Source: Woeseia sp. (lineage in GTDB: Bacteria > Pseudomonadota > Gammaproteobacteria > Steroidobacterales > Woeseiaceae). From it: 64,000 bases of DNA. Below are positions 27,094 through 35,352 of the stretch, piece by piece. The notes beneath the pieces are model-generated. The model searched no databases and was not told where the DNA came from. It saw only the letters and a list, made by a program, of their open reading frames with translations. Where the stretch lies: the NCBI GenBank assembly GCA_021773015.1, contig JAJFKW010000001.1, positions 3,145,305 to 3,209,304 of the forward strand, in the 5' to 3' direction. Position 1 is the first letter of the stretch. The number at the start of each line of letters is the position of its first letter. A program made the position numbers and the translations under genes.

Positions 27094-27114
27094 CCTTAGG
27101 AGCTAATTCCTAGG
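27094..27114. promoter_or_regulatory. Inverted repeat upstream of Lrp-type gene
   Basis: The arms TAGGA and TCCTA (27097-27101 and 27108-27112) flank a six-base centre, extended by CC and GG on the outside. It lies 50-67 bp upstream of the regulator's start, where an autoregulatory site would be expected. Binding by the encoded Lrp-type protein is inference. Confidence 0.35.
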
Positions 27115-27146
27115 TGACAAATATTTTTATCCATGCGAGCGGGTCG

Positions 27147-28322
27147 CTAGAAATACTTGACCCATGCTTTGTCCGTCGTCCGCTTATATCGGCCGAACGC
27201 GCGCGTTGGGAAATACAACACAAGCGCAAGAACCGCCATTATTGCCCATATCTGCCAGACGTGGTCGATGCGATACAGATCGCCTTCGTTCGGACCGACC
27301 GTGGCAAGCACCAGACGGTAGCAAAAGAGCAATACGTAAAGGTGCAGTGCATAAATGAACATGGGTGCCTGCCCAAAGGTCTGCAGCACACGTGTGGCTG
27401 CGTTGTCCTTGGTGTCGAGCCAGGACATCAGCAGGAAGCTAGTTCCGAGTGTCAGTAACAGGAAGTCGAGCGAGGGTGGATACTTCGTAAAGTTAAGCAT
27501 CGACATAATCGTGTCGAGCATCGTCTTGCCCGCACTCCACGGCAATGTCTCACCGTATATATTGAATCCGCGCAAAATTGCCAGCAATAGCAGGCAAGCC
27601 AATCCGAGCAGCAATAGTTTTCGCGTCCGTTCCTCCGAGGCGACCGTCGAGGCGTACAACGGACCCAGCGAATAGCCCAATAGGATGACTCCGATCCATG
27701 GCAGGGTCGGGTAGGAGATCTTGATAGTAAGTGAGTCGCCAGCGTACAACGCACCACGATCATGCAAGATTGTCCAAAGCGAATAGCCCCATTCGCCAGG
27801 AGAGAAATTGATGGGCACCAGCGCGTTGTGGCCAAACACGATAAGAAAACCGATGGTGGCGATGGCCCAGTAGGGGAGGTGCACCAGCACCGATAACGCG
27901 ATCATGCTGAGACCAATCGCCCAGATCACCTGCAAGTAGATGGTTTCCGGCGGAATGGTTCCAAACCACGACTGGTTGATCAGTACAATCTCGAGGACCA
28001 GCAAGAACAAGCCGCGGGTGAACAGAAAGTGGGTTGGTGAGCGTTTGATGCCGGACTTGGGGTTTGCATATAACCAGGCGCCGAGCCCGGCTAAGAATAC
28101 AAATACCGGTGCACATAGATGTGCGGACAGTCGAGTGAAGAACAGGCTGGCAGATGCGATCTCAAGATTGATCGGGTCGCCAATGAGGATGTGATAGAAG
28201 AATCGTTCGCGAACGTGGTCGACCATCATAAGGATGATGACCAGGCCGCGCATCACATCGATTGATGTAATGCGAACTCGACGTACCGGTGCTACCGGCA
28301 CCGCTTCAGCAGCTATCTCCAT
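27147..28322 (-). CDS. DUF1624/heparan-alpha-glucosaminide acetyltransferase-like membrane protein
   Basis: A 391-residue integral membrane protein with about ten hydrophobic segments. The opening RITSIDVMRGLVIILMMVDH, with its Arg and the HV-like pair, is the signature of the DUF1624/HGSNAT group of membrane acyltransferases. APVFVFLAGLGAWL and the C-terminal APMFIYALHLYVLL also fit. These proteins probably move acyl groups onto periplasmic sugars. It is transcribed alone, divergent from the DUF4198 operon; I see no functional link to either side. Confidence 0.78.
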   Translation of the reverse strand: MEIAAEAVPVAPVRRVRITSIDVMRGLVIILMMVDHVRERFFYHILIGDPINLEIASASLFFTRLSAHLCAPVFVFLAGLGAWLYANPKSGIKRSPTHFLFTRGLFLLVLEIVLINQSWFGTIPPETIYLQVIWAIGLSMIALSVLVHLPYWAIATIGFLIVFGHNALVPINFSPGEWGYSLWTILHDRGALYAGDSLTIKISYPTLPWIGVILLGYSLGPLYASTVASEERTRKLLLLGLACLLLLAILRGFNIYGETLPWSAGKTMLDTIMSMLNFTKYPPSLDFLLLTLGTSFLLMSWLDTKDNAATRVLQTFGQAPMFIYALHLYVLLFCYRLVLATVGPNEGDLYRIDHVWQIWAIMAVLALVLYFPTRAFGRYKRTTDKAWVKYF

Positions 28323-28362
28323 TTACCCTCCCCTGTGGCAAGAATATAACCACGTAACAAAC

Positions 28363-28381
28363 CTTACATTCATATTGTAAG
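28363..28381. promoter_or_regulatory. Inverted repeat in divergent promoter (candidate operator)
   Basis: CTTACA and TGTAAG flank a seven-base AT-rich centre, giving a 19-bp dyad between the acyltransferase gene and the metal-type operon starting at 28504. AT-rich 19-bp dyads are common for Fur/Zur-family and similar metalloregulators, but no specific consensus is matched. Confidence 0.3.
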
Positions 28382-28503
28382 AACGTGCTGCTGTATTCTA
28401 CTGCTCACAGTGCAAATAGTTTCGTGAAGGCCTGTCCATACGGGATCAATAGCTGCGCCATCCTGCTGTAATTGAGCTATTCCTTACCATTGAGGGGTTC
28501 GCT

Positions 28504-29244
28504 ATGCGCGCACTAGTAATAACAACAATCGCTCTGATCGCTGCTGCCGTAATGTCCGTAGGTACTGTCAATGCACACGGGATTTGGTTTGCGGAAAGGT
28601 CCGATCAACTAGCCGTCATATACGGTGTTGGCGCCGATGACCTCGACATGGTCAAAAGGCTGGATAAGATCACAGAAATCAAGGCGTATGACGTTTTGCA
28701 ACAACCCGTCGATACGTCCTTGCGCGCATCCGAGTTTCTCGTGGTCGTTGATACCGAAGAGCACCCGGCCGTCGTCGCCGCTGTCCTGGACAACGGGTAC
28801 TGGAGCAAGACACCGGACGGTGAGTGGATCGCGGCGGGACGAGATGAGGTGCCGAATGCGGTGATTGCCGAGAGAACCGTCAAGTATGCCGTGCACCTGA
28901 GAAGTGCGCTGGCTGAGCCGCTAGGTCCATTGCCAGGCCAGAGGCTTCAAATCGTGCCGGACGTCGCTATCTTGCCGGACATGCTGGGCGACGAGCTGGG
29001 GATTCGTGTGCTCTATGACGGCAAACCCGCGGCCGGTGCGCGAATCATCGTCGACTTCGTCAACGACCCGGATGCGGAACGTATCATTACAGGAGAGGAC
29101 GGTCGCGCGACGATCAATATACGCAACCAGGGTCTTAATGTCGTCGGTGCTTTGTATGATGCGCCGTCCAATGAGCCAGAAAAGATCGATAAGATCGAGA
29201 ATATGGCGACCTTGTCTTTTGTGCTGGCGCACGAACCCGAATAA
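28504..29244 (+). CDS. DUF4198-like periplasmic protein (paralogue 2)
   Basis: A 246-residue exported protein, the same length as and closely similar to the one at 8332. It has a signal peptide ending near VGTVNAHG and a mature N-terminus HGIWFAER. The C-terminal Ig-like domain has GKPAAGARIIVDF and DGRATINIRNQGLNV. This copy opens an operon with HupE/UreJ, supporting a role in metal uptake, perhaps as a periplasmic metal chaperone; the first residue of the mature protein would be a histidine. GAGGGG precedes the ATG. Confidence 0.78.
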   Translation: MRALVITTIALIAAAVMSVGTVNAHGIWFAERSDQLAVIYGVGADDLDMVKRLDKITEIKAYDVLQQPVDTSLRASEFLVVVDTEEHPAVVAAVLDNGYWSKTPDGEWIAAGRDEVPNAVIAERTVKYAVHLRSALAEPLGPLPGQRLQIVPDVAILPDMLGDELGIRVLYDGKPAAGARIIVDFVNDPDAERIITGEDGRATINIRNQGLNVVGALYDAPSNEPEKIDKIENMATLSFVLAHEPE

Positions 29245-29260
29245 GAGGGCAGAACAAATC

Positions 29261-29638
29261 ATGAAGTCAGTCAAAAATCTTTTTCTGGTGTCGATCGTCG
29301 CGGTCTTCGGCGCGAGTCTGGCGTGGGCACACGGAGACGCGGTCGCGCAGCGTGGTGGCGTCCTGCAAGTTATCGGCGAGCTGGACTTTGAGCTTGTCGT
29401 CAAAGCGGACAAGATCGATCTTTACACCTCTGACGATGAGCAGCCCGTCCCGAGTGAGCAGATGTCGGGCACGCTGACCATCATGGGCGACGCCGGATCG
29501 TCCAAGGTTGAACTAGCAGCGGCTGGCATCAATCGCTTGCGTGCAACGGATGTGACGGCCGAAAGCGGCAGTCGCGTGATTGCCATTGTGACTATGCCGA
29601 ATGGCAAATCGCTTGCTGTGCAGTTCGCGATTCCTTGA
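29261..29638 (+). CDS. Small periplasmic protein of unknown function
   Basis: A 125-residue protein with a clear signal peptide (cleavage near SLAWAHG), again giving a histidine near the mature N-terminus. The rest is predicted to be beta-rich, with GVLQVIGELDFELVVK and a C-terminal GKSLAVQFAIP. I do not recognise the family. It lies 16 bp after the DUF4198 gene, so it probably works in the same periplasmic system. Start chosen at the ATG before the signal peptide, with GAGGGCAG upstream. Confidence 0.7.
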   Translation: MKSVKNLFLVSIVAVFGASLAWAHGDAVAQRGGVLQVIGELDFELVVKADKIDLYTSDDEQPVPSEQMSGTLTIMGDAGSSKVELAAAGINRLRATDVTAESGSRVIAIVTMPNGKSLAVQFAIP

Positions 29639-29665
29639 GCAAACAGAATCCCGAGTATTCATAAA

Positions 29666-31150
29666 GTGGCTGGCACGATAACTGACATTCAAATGGACGG
29701 CATCCAACCGTTCTGTGGCCATTATATCGACGGGCGATACGTCGAAGACGAGCCTGCGTTCGATGTTCGCCGCCCGTCAGACGGTGTTGTCTATGCGTCG
29801 GCGCCGAATGCTGATGCGGATGTCGTTGACCGGGCTGTTCGCGCGGCGCAAGCAGCCCTGGCTTCCAGCGGTTGGGGCACGTGTGCACCTCGCGATCGCG
29901 CGCGCACCCTGCGGCGTTGGGCAGACCTCATTGAAGCCGACAAGGAAGAGCTTGGCCGACTGGAGGCGATCGGTTCTACCCGCCCCGTAAGCGAGGCGGT
30001 GGCTTGGGATGTCCCGTTTACCGCCGAGGGTATTCGTTTCTTTGCCGAGTTTGCCGACAAGCACGGCGGTGACGTGGCCGCAACGCAGCACGACCAGCTT
30101 GGGTTGATCATCAGTGAGCCTATCGGCGTTGTCGGTGCCATTGTGCCCTGGAATTTCCCGTTGGTGATGGGTTCGTGGAAGTGCGCGCCCGCGATGGCGG
30201 CTGGCAATGCAGTAGTGCTAAAGCCGTCGGAGATGACACCGTTTTCGATCATGCGAATGGCGGAACTCGCGGTAGAGGCCGGTGTACCAGCGGGCATTTT
30301 CAATGTTGTGAACGGCGAAGGTCACAGCACTGGAGATGCTCTCGTACGTCATGAAGGCATTGGCAAAGTGACATTCACAGGCTCAACACGGACAGGTGCG
30401 GCGATCATGGCGGCCTGCGCTGAGTCTGGGATTAAGCCAGTGACTTTGGAGCTGGGCGGCAAGAGCCCACAGGTAGTCTTTGCGGATGTTAAGGATCTCG
30501 ACCGCGTTGCTGATACTGTGTCGCGCGCGATTCTTGCGAACGCTGGTCAAGTTTGCAACGCAGGCTCGCGCTTGTTACTGCATCGAGACGTTGCTGAGCC
30601 AATGATCGAACGACTGGTCCGACTGGTCGCTCAATCGGATGCTGGGCCGACATGGTTAGCGAATACCAACTTCTCGCCGATCATTTCTCACAAGCAGCGC
30701 GATTCGATTGAGCGGGTAGTGACAGGTGCGACACAAGCAGGCGCGAAAGTGCTGGTGCGCGGTGATCTGCAAAATGCATCAGACGGCGGCTCGTATTATG
30801 CGCCGACTATACTCGACAAAGCCGGGTCCGATATGAGCGTGGTCCGCGATGAGGTTTTCGGACCCGTCATGACCGTGCAGCGTTTCGATGACAATGACGA
30901 AGGCATCGCGCTCGCCAACGATACGCACTACGGACTTGCAGCGGGCGTCTATACCAGCGATATGAGCCTCGGTCTGCGTGCTATGCGTGAGATTCAGGCG
31001 GGTACTGTCTGGATTAATCGCTATGGCAGGACCGCAGACTTCATCATTCCAACTGGAGGCTACAAACAGTCTGGAATTGGCAAGGACCTCGGTCGATACG
31101 CGTTCGAAAGTAACCTTCGTTACAAGAGCGCGCTTATTGCGATTGATTGA
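29666..31150 (+). CDS. Aldehyde dehydrogenase
   Basis: A 494-residue NAD(P)-dependent aldehyde dehydrogenase with IVPWNFPLVMG (159-169), FTGSTRTG (237-244), general base Glu262 in LELGGKSPQ and nucleophile Cys297 in GQVCNAGSR. It lacks a signal peptide, so it is cytoplasmic. Its place inside an otherwise periplasmic/membrane metal-type operon is odd; the next gene overlaps it by one base, so co-expression is likely. The start is GTG at 29666, with an ATG at 29693 as an alternative. Substrate unknown. Confidence 0.87.
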   Translation: MAGTITDIQMDGIQPFCGHYIDGRYVEDEPAFDVRRPSDGVVYASAPNADADVVDRAVRAAQAALASSGWGTCAPRDRARTLRRWADLIEADKEELGRLEAIGSTRPVSEAVAWDVPFTAEGIRFFAEFADKHGGDVAATQHDQLGLIISEPIGVVGAIVPWNFPLVMGSWKCAPAMAAGNAVVLKPSEMTPFSIMRMAELAVEAGVPAGIFNVVNGEGHSTGDALVRHEGIGKVTFTGSTRTGAAIMAACAESGIKPVTLELGGKSPQVVFADVKDLDRVADTVSRAILANAGQVCNAGSRLLLHRDVAEPMIERLVRLVAQSDAGPTWLANTNFSPIISHKQRDSIERVVTGATQAGAKVLVRGDLQNASDGGSYYAPTILDKAGSDMSVVRDEVFGPVMTVQRFDDNDEGIALANDTHYGLAAGVYTSDMSLGLRAMREIQAGTVWINRYGRTADFIIPTGGYKQSGIGKDLGRYAFESNLRYKSALIAID

Positions 31151-31857
31151 TGAGCGTCGCGAAGGTGTCGATACGTGTTTTGCTCTCGCTGGCTGGACTA
31201 TTTACGGCCCTGTTGATCGTTTCAGACTATGCGTTGGCGCACAACGTGTCGGACGAAGATGCGGCGTTGATCGCGGGGCGCACGGGCGTGCACTTTTTCT
31301 TGTACGCGTGGCTTGGCGCGAAACATATGGTTACGGGCTACGACCATCTTTTGTTCCTTATCGGCGTAATTTTCTACTTGCGCGATATCAGAAGCATCGC
31401 CACGTTCGTCAGCCTATTCGCAGTGGGTCACTCGATTACGCTTATCGCTGGAGTCCTGCTGCAGCTCGATGTGAACGCCTATCTGGTCGACGCCATCATT
31501 GGTCTGTCCGTTGCCTACAAGGGATTCGATAATCTCGGTGGGTTCAACACGGTGTTCGGCGACAGCCCCAACGAAAAGCTTGCAGTGCTCATCTTCGGTC
31601 TGTTCCATGGCTTGGGACTGGCAACAAAGCTTCAGGACCTCGGACTGGCAGATGACGGTCTCGTTCCAAACTTGATCTCTTTCAATATTGGCGTTGAGCT
31701 GGGGCAGCTTGCCGCGCTGATCGCCATTGTATTCGTTCTGCGAATCATGCCGAGTCACGCGAAAGGCTCGACAGCCAGCAACATTGTAAACGTCGGATTG
31801 ATTGCCGCTGGCGCAATCCTGATTAGCTATCAACTCACCCTGTACGCGACGACTTGA
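31150..31857 (+). CDS. HupE/UreJ-family membrane protein
   Basis: A 235-residue membrane protein with a signal-like first helix and about six further segments. Conserved features are HMVTGYDHLLFLIGVIF (about 58-74), FAVGHSITL, and FGLFHGLGLA (about 149-158), the histidine-containing motifs of the HupE/UreJ nickel/cobalt permease family. It is the likely transporter of the operon that includes the DUF4198 protein. The ATG overlaps the aldehyde dehydrogenase stop by one base (TGATG). The metal is inferred, not shown. Confidence 0.84.
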   Translation: MSVAKVSIRVLLSLAGLFTALLIVSDYALAHNVSDEDAALIAGRTGVHFFLYAWLGAKHMVTGYDHLLFLIGVIFYLRDIRSIATFVSLFAVGHSITLIAGVLLQLDVNAYLVDAIIGLSVAYKGFDNLGGFNTVFGDSPNEKLAVLIFGLFHGLGLATKLQDLGLADDGLVPNLISFNIGVELGQLAALIAIVFVLRIMPSHAKGSTASNIVNVGLIAAGAILISYQLTLYATT

Positions 31858-31870
31858 AGGAAAGTTTATT

Positions 31871-32458
31871 GTGACAAAAGCAACGCTTGTTCTCGTGACG
31901 ATGGCCGCACTCGCATTCGGTCTGCTCGTCGGCTACAGCCTCGTTGACGATGAAAAAGGGGGTGCAATTGTCGCTGCGACTGATGCCTCCGAGTTGGTCG
32001 CCACAGGCGGCGCGCCAGCGTTCCGATACTTCTTGCCGGAAGATGCCAGCGTGCAGAACCACAACGCAGGGTCGGGCGATCCATTTGCCGACGGCGAAAA
32101 CTTCATTGGCTACGACGGTGCATGGAAATCAGACGTAATCGAGATCGCACTGCCGGCCGACGGCAGGGTTGAGTACAAGGCGTTCATGTCAAAAGGCGAC
32201 TCGTTCGTCTTCAACTGGCAAGTTGAGGGCGAGGATATTTACTACGACTTTCATGCTCACGATGAAGCCTTCGGCGACGAATTCTTCACGCGCTACGACG
32301 ATGGCAGGGGGACCCGTGGCGCAGGTGTGATCGTTGCGGCGTACGACGGCCAGCACGGATGGTACTGGCAAAACCTCGAACCGGATAACGTAACGCTGAC
32401 GCTGGAGATCGTTGGCTACTACGACAAGATCATTGAGGTAGAGATTGCGGATGAATAG
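31871..32458 (+). CDS. Membrane-anchored periplasmic protein
   Basis: A 195-residue protein with one N-terminal membrane helix (about 5-23) that looks uncleaved, and a periplasmic domain rich in Asp, Glu and aromatic residues (YDFHAHDEAFGDEFF, GQHGWYWQNLEPDNVTLTL). Similar 'transmembrane anchor' proteins occur next to HupE/UreJ genes, which is how I recognise it; no function is established to my knowledge. GTG start with AAGGAA upstream. Last complete gene of the operon before the IS6 element. Confidence 0.65.
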   Translation: MTKATLVLVTMAALAFGLLVGYSLVDDEKGGAIVAATDASELVATGGAPAFRYFLPEDASVQNHNAGSGDPFADGENFIGYDGAWKSDVIEIALPADGRVEYKAFMSKGDSFVFNWQVEGEDIYYDFHAHDEAFGDEFFTRYDDGRGTRGAGVIVAAYDGQHGWYWQNLEPDNVTLTLEIVGYYDKIIEVEIADE

Positions 32459-32675
32459 CCAGCCGCCTGGACACCAACTTATTCAAACTATTAAAGGCAG
32501 CTTATCGACGACAACTATCAGATCGCAACAAACCGAGAGACTTGCAGTTTCAGCGCTGCGACAGAGCCTTGCGTGCGGCGTCTGTTTGCTTGCTCTGGTT
32601 TCGACGGCCGCTGTCGCTGAGGAATCGCAGTTTGGATTGGCGATTGAGAAGCTCGAACACCTGTTTGGGTACTGA
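32451..32675 (+). pseudogene. Gene truncated by IS6-family element (exported protein N-terminus)
   Basis: The frame starts with ATG overlapping the end of the previous gene and encodes about 73 original residues. It has a basic N-terminus and then a hydrophobic signal or anchor (LACGVCLLALVSTAAVAEE). It then runs into the left end of the IS element at 32668 and stops three codons later. The remainder is not found on the other side of the element. It was probably the next gene of the metal-type operon. Confidence 0.6.
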
Positions 32676-33441
32676 CAAATTAACTGCCGCTGACCGATAA
32701 TGCCGTGATGAACACCTACAAGCGTCACCGATTCCCTCCCGATATCATTAGTTACGCGGTTTGGCTCTATCATCGATTCAACTTAAGCTGTCGTGATGTC
32801 GAAGACTTGCTCGCAGAACGAGGTATCACTGTCAGCGGTGAAGCCATCAGACTCTGGTGCATCAAGTTCGGTGCTCGATACGCGCGTCGTCTGAAACGGC
32901 GACACCGTGGTTATGGCGATACGTTCTACATTGATGAGGTCTTCGTTAAGATCAATGATACACAGCACTATCTGTGGCGTGCTGTGGATCAGGATGGAGA
33001 AGTGGTCGATGTCTATCTACAGGCTCGACGAGACGGCGAGGCAGCGAAACGCTTCTTCAAGCGGCTCATTCGGAGTTCTGGTAGTGAGCCCAGAAAAATC
33101 GTGACGGACAAATTGAGAAGCTACGGCGTGGCGCATCGAGAGCTGATGCCTGATGTAATTCACAGTACAGAGCAGTACGCGAATAACCGTGCAGAGCAGT
33201 CTCATGAATCGACTAGGGTGCGAGAACGAGGTATGCGAAGGTTTAAATCACCGAAGCAGGCACAGCGATTTCTGAGCACACATGCTGCCGTTTACAATCT
33301 ATTCAATCTTGGCAGGCATCTTGTCAGGGCAGAGCATTACAGAAGTCTTAGGATGAGTGCGTTCAAGGAATGGAACGCAGTGGCGGCCTGACCAATGGCT
33401 GCGAGATTGTGTTTATCCGCCGAAGTTAATTTGTCAGTACC
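32668..33441 (+). mobile_element. IS6-family insertion sequence (774 bp, complete)
   Basis: The element is bounded by inverted repeats GGTACTGACAAATTAACT... (32668) and its reverse complement ending at 33441, and encodes one IS6 transposase. Size and layout fit the family. IS6 elements normally leave 8-bp target duplications, but the flanks here (CCTGTTTG and TTTCCAAC) differ, so the present junctions arose by recombination or an adjacent deletion. Confidence 0.9.
32708..33391 (+). CDS. IS6-family DDE transposase
   Basis: A 227-residue transposase that appears intact. It opens with the family motif RFPPDIISYAVWLYHRFNLS and a zinc-ribbon-free N-terminus. The catalytic triad is seen as Asp in FYIDEVFVKI, Asp in VTDKLRSYG and Glu in RAEQSHEST. 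The C-terminus RGMRRFKSPKQAQRFLS is typical. The ATG at 32708 is preferred over a GTG one codon earlier. IS6 elements move by copy-in or recombination, which would suit the rearrangements seen around it. Confidence 0.92.
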   Translation: MNTYKRHRFPPDIISYAVWLYHRFNLSCRDVEDLLAERGITVSGEAIRLWCIKFGARYARRLKRRHRGYGDTFYIDEVFVKINDTQHYLWRAVDQDGEVVDVYLQARRDGEAAKRFFKRLIRSSGSEPRKIVTDKLRSYGVAHRELMPDVIHSTEQYANNRAEQSHESTRVRERGMRRFKSPKQAQRFLSTHAAVYNLFNLGRHLVRAEHYRSLRMSAFKEWNAVAA

Positions 33442-33445
33442 TTTC

Positions 33446-33482
33446 CAACACCTCCATCTCTATAGTGAGAGTTTAGGTGTTG
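33446..33482. repeat. Nested hairpin next to IS right end
   Basis: Outer arms CAACACCT and AGGTGTTG enclose an inner CTCT...AGAG stem. It lies four bases beyond the IS right end, in front of the lipoprotein hydrolase gene. It may be the terminator of a lost gene or the end of another element. No T-run follows, so a terminator call is not made. Confidence 0.4.
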
Positions 33483-33566
33483 CATCGACCCTTTGAGTCC
33501 GCAATCCAAAGCAGGCGATTGGTTGAGCGCGTTCTTCACTCCACTATTGACTGATGCGAGGTTCGT

Positions 33567-34610
33567 TTGAATTCCAGACTAGGCTTCTTGAACCTGCTTT
33601 TCTTGGTGGCGATTTCAACCGCCTGCGCTACCGATAATACAATCGAGATAACTGGTCCTGGTGTCGAGCATTCAGGGGAGAGTCCGCCAGTATCAATTGT
33701 AGAAAGTCGGTCGTGTTTCACCGGTGCATTTGAAAACTACGAGTCATGGTTGACCCGACTCGCCGAATCGAGCGCTGGCTTTAATCGCAGTAAATTCGAG
33801 AAACGCATTTCAAAGAAACAATTTGAAAGCGCCAAGTCGGAACTGAATTGTCAGCGATTCTTGTACGAAGTCGACGGAGTGACGGTTGTTGGATACTCGG
33901 TCCATCCAGCGGCGCAAATCGGCCCGTTTCCCGTAGTCCTATATAACCGCGGTGGAAATGGACCGCATGCTCGTATCAACCGAGCTTCGCTTTTCAATCA
34001 CATATTTCCACTGGCAGACAGCGGTTATTTCGTTATCGCGAGTCAGTACCGTGGCAGTGGCTTTAGACGCGAAGGACTGGACACAGGAGAAGACGAGTTC
34101 GGCGGAAAGGACGTCGACGATGTATTGGCGCTCATAGACTTGATCGACCATTCGCCCGTTGCCGACGCGAGTCGGATCGGAATGTTTGGATGGAGTCGGG
34201 GCGCGATAATGAGCTTTCTGGCAGCGACCCGGACAGATAGATTGGCTGCAATCGTGGTTGGCGGTGCTCCCACCGATATCTTGCGGGAACTTGAAGTGCG
34301 CCCAGAAATGGAACGAGTATTTGAGGCTCGCATACCAAATTACTCGGACGACAAAGTAGTGTCACTAGAAGAGAGATCCGTTCTGTACTGGGCGGAGAAA
34401 TTGCCGGCCTCGACACCGATCTTGATTCTCCATGGTCAGTCGGACTCAAATGTTACTGTGAATAGCGCATTGGACCTTGCCGCAGAACTGCAACTTCAGG
34501 GAATTCCCTCTCGGCTTGTGATTTACGAAAATGGCACCCATGCTTTATTGGAGTACAAGCGACAGGTCAATGCTGAAGTCTTCAACTGGTTTGAGGAAAA
34601 ACTAGATTGA
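33567..34610 (+). CDS. Lipoprotein alpha/beta hydrolase (prolyl-oligopeptidase S9 type)
   Basis: A 347-residue secreted hydrolase with a lipoprotein signal (NLLFLVAISTAC). The alpha/beta-hydrolase core has a nucleophile elbow GWSRGA, an acidic residue in LHGQSDSNV and the histidine in NGTHALL, in the usual order and spacing of S9-like peptidases/esterases. It starts with TTG, with AGG seven bases upstream. The gene sits alone between a complete IS6 copy and a solitary IS6 end, so it may have arrived with that rearrangement. Substrate unknown. Confidence 0.8.
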   Translation: MNSRLGFLNLLFLVAISTACATDNTIEITGPGVEHSGESPPVSIVESRSCFTGAFENYESWLTRLAESSAGFNRSKFEKRISKKQFESAKSELNCQRFLYEVDGVTVVGYSVHPAAQIGPFPVVLYNRGGNGPHARINRASLFNHIFPLADSGYFVIASQYRGSGFRREGLDTGEDEFGGKDVDDVLALIDLIDHSPVADASRIGMFGWSRGAIMSFLAATRTDRLAAIVVGGAPTDILRELEVRPEMERVFEARIPNYSDDKVVSLEERSVLYWAEKLPASTPILILHGQSDSNVTVNSALDLAAELQLQGIPSRLVIYENGTHALLEYKRQVNAEVFNWFEEKLD

Positions 34611-34675
34611 CTTGCGAGCGTCTGCTTCTGGCCGGAAGCTGACGGACATAAGAATCGCACCAATACAGAATTTTG

Positions 34676-34715
34676 CCAAATTGTGTTTATCCACCGAAGT
34701 TAATTTGTCAGTACC
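34676..34715 (+). mobile_element. Solitary IS6 right end (remnant)
   Basis: About 35-40 bases match the right end of the element at 32668-33441, including TTGTGTTTATCC, CCGAAGTTAATTTGTC and AGTACC with one A/G difference. No transposase or left end accompanies it. It lies in the same orientation as the complete copy, 1.27 kb downstream, and cuts the gene at 34700-34849. Confidence 0.8.
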
Positions 34716-34849
34716 GGAAATTGTCCTACCCAGCATGCATCAACCAAAAACTGTAACGACTCGAATTCGGCCCTCAAGATGAATTCGTCATCCGCGAATA
34801 CACCGGCTGTAGAGATCATGAGAATAGTCGCGATCGCATTTTGTTTCAT
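34700..34849 (-). pseudogene. Exported-protein gene truncated by solitary IS6 end
   Basis: On the minus strand an ATG at 34849 with AGGA eight bases upstream opens 49 codons. They encode a signal peptide (MKQNAIATILMISTAGVFA) and then DDEFILRAEFESLQFLV and ACWVGQFP. The frame then enters the IS end and stops. The start lies 10 bp after the DUF1761 stop, so it was the second gene of that operon. The ESLQFLVxxCW pattern resembles small secreted proteins of unknown function. Only the N-terminus survives. Confidence 0.7.
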
Positions 34850-34859
34850 TATCAAGTTC

Positions 34860-35255
34860 CTAAATTAGCCCAAAAACCAAGCCGTACACAGTGTACTGCG
34901 TGATGTGATAACCGCCGTTAATGAGATACAAGCCGCTTGCGCGGCCTTCAAATAGATAGCTTATCCAAAGTGATCCTGCCGCCCAGGCAATGCCTGCCGC
35001 GACGCCAACGCCAGTCGCGAATGCGAAGTCGGGGTTGGGGCCCAGGAACGCATGGAATACGCCAGCACTCAAGATAAGGAGCGCGAAGGCTCCGCCGTAA
35101 ATGACCACTGGATTCCCAGGCTCTTGATCGTCGGGCGTAGCAATGAGTTGTCGCCAGCGTTTTTCGAAAAGTAGCGGCGAATACCAAAGGCCTCCCAATA
35201 ACATCGCCGCGACCGAAGCGGCGAGAACGGCTATCACATTAAATTCCGAATCCAT
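34860..35255 (-). CDS. DUF1761 family membrane protein
   Basis: A 131-residue membrane protein with four hydrophobic segments, matching DUF1761. It has an N-terminal NVIAVLAASVAAMLLGGLWY with the WYSPLLF motif that marks the family, and a C-terminal GGYHITQYTVYGLVFGLI. No function is known for the family. It precedes the truncated gene at 34849 by 10 bp. Confidence 0.82.
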   Translation of the reverse strand: MDSEFNVIAVLAASVAAMLLGGLWYSPLLFEKRWRQLIATPDDQEPGNPVVIYGGAFALLILSAGVFHAFLGPNPDFAFATGVGVAAGIAWAAGSLWISYLFEGRASGLYLINGGYHITQYTVYGLVFGLI

Positions 35256-35352
35256 TGCCTGTCTCCATAATCATTTGCGTCAAGTGATTAGGGAAGCGTA
35301 CCGGGCAGCCGCAGGCTGCGGATTGGAAAAATGTTACCGTCTCAGGCGCGTA

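Noticed and set aside
27452-27835. Second reading frame inside the membrane acyltransferase gene
   Set aside because: It is a shadow frame on the same strand with no hydrophobic pattern; the 391-residue frame has ten clear membrane helices.
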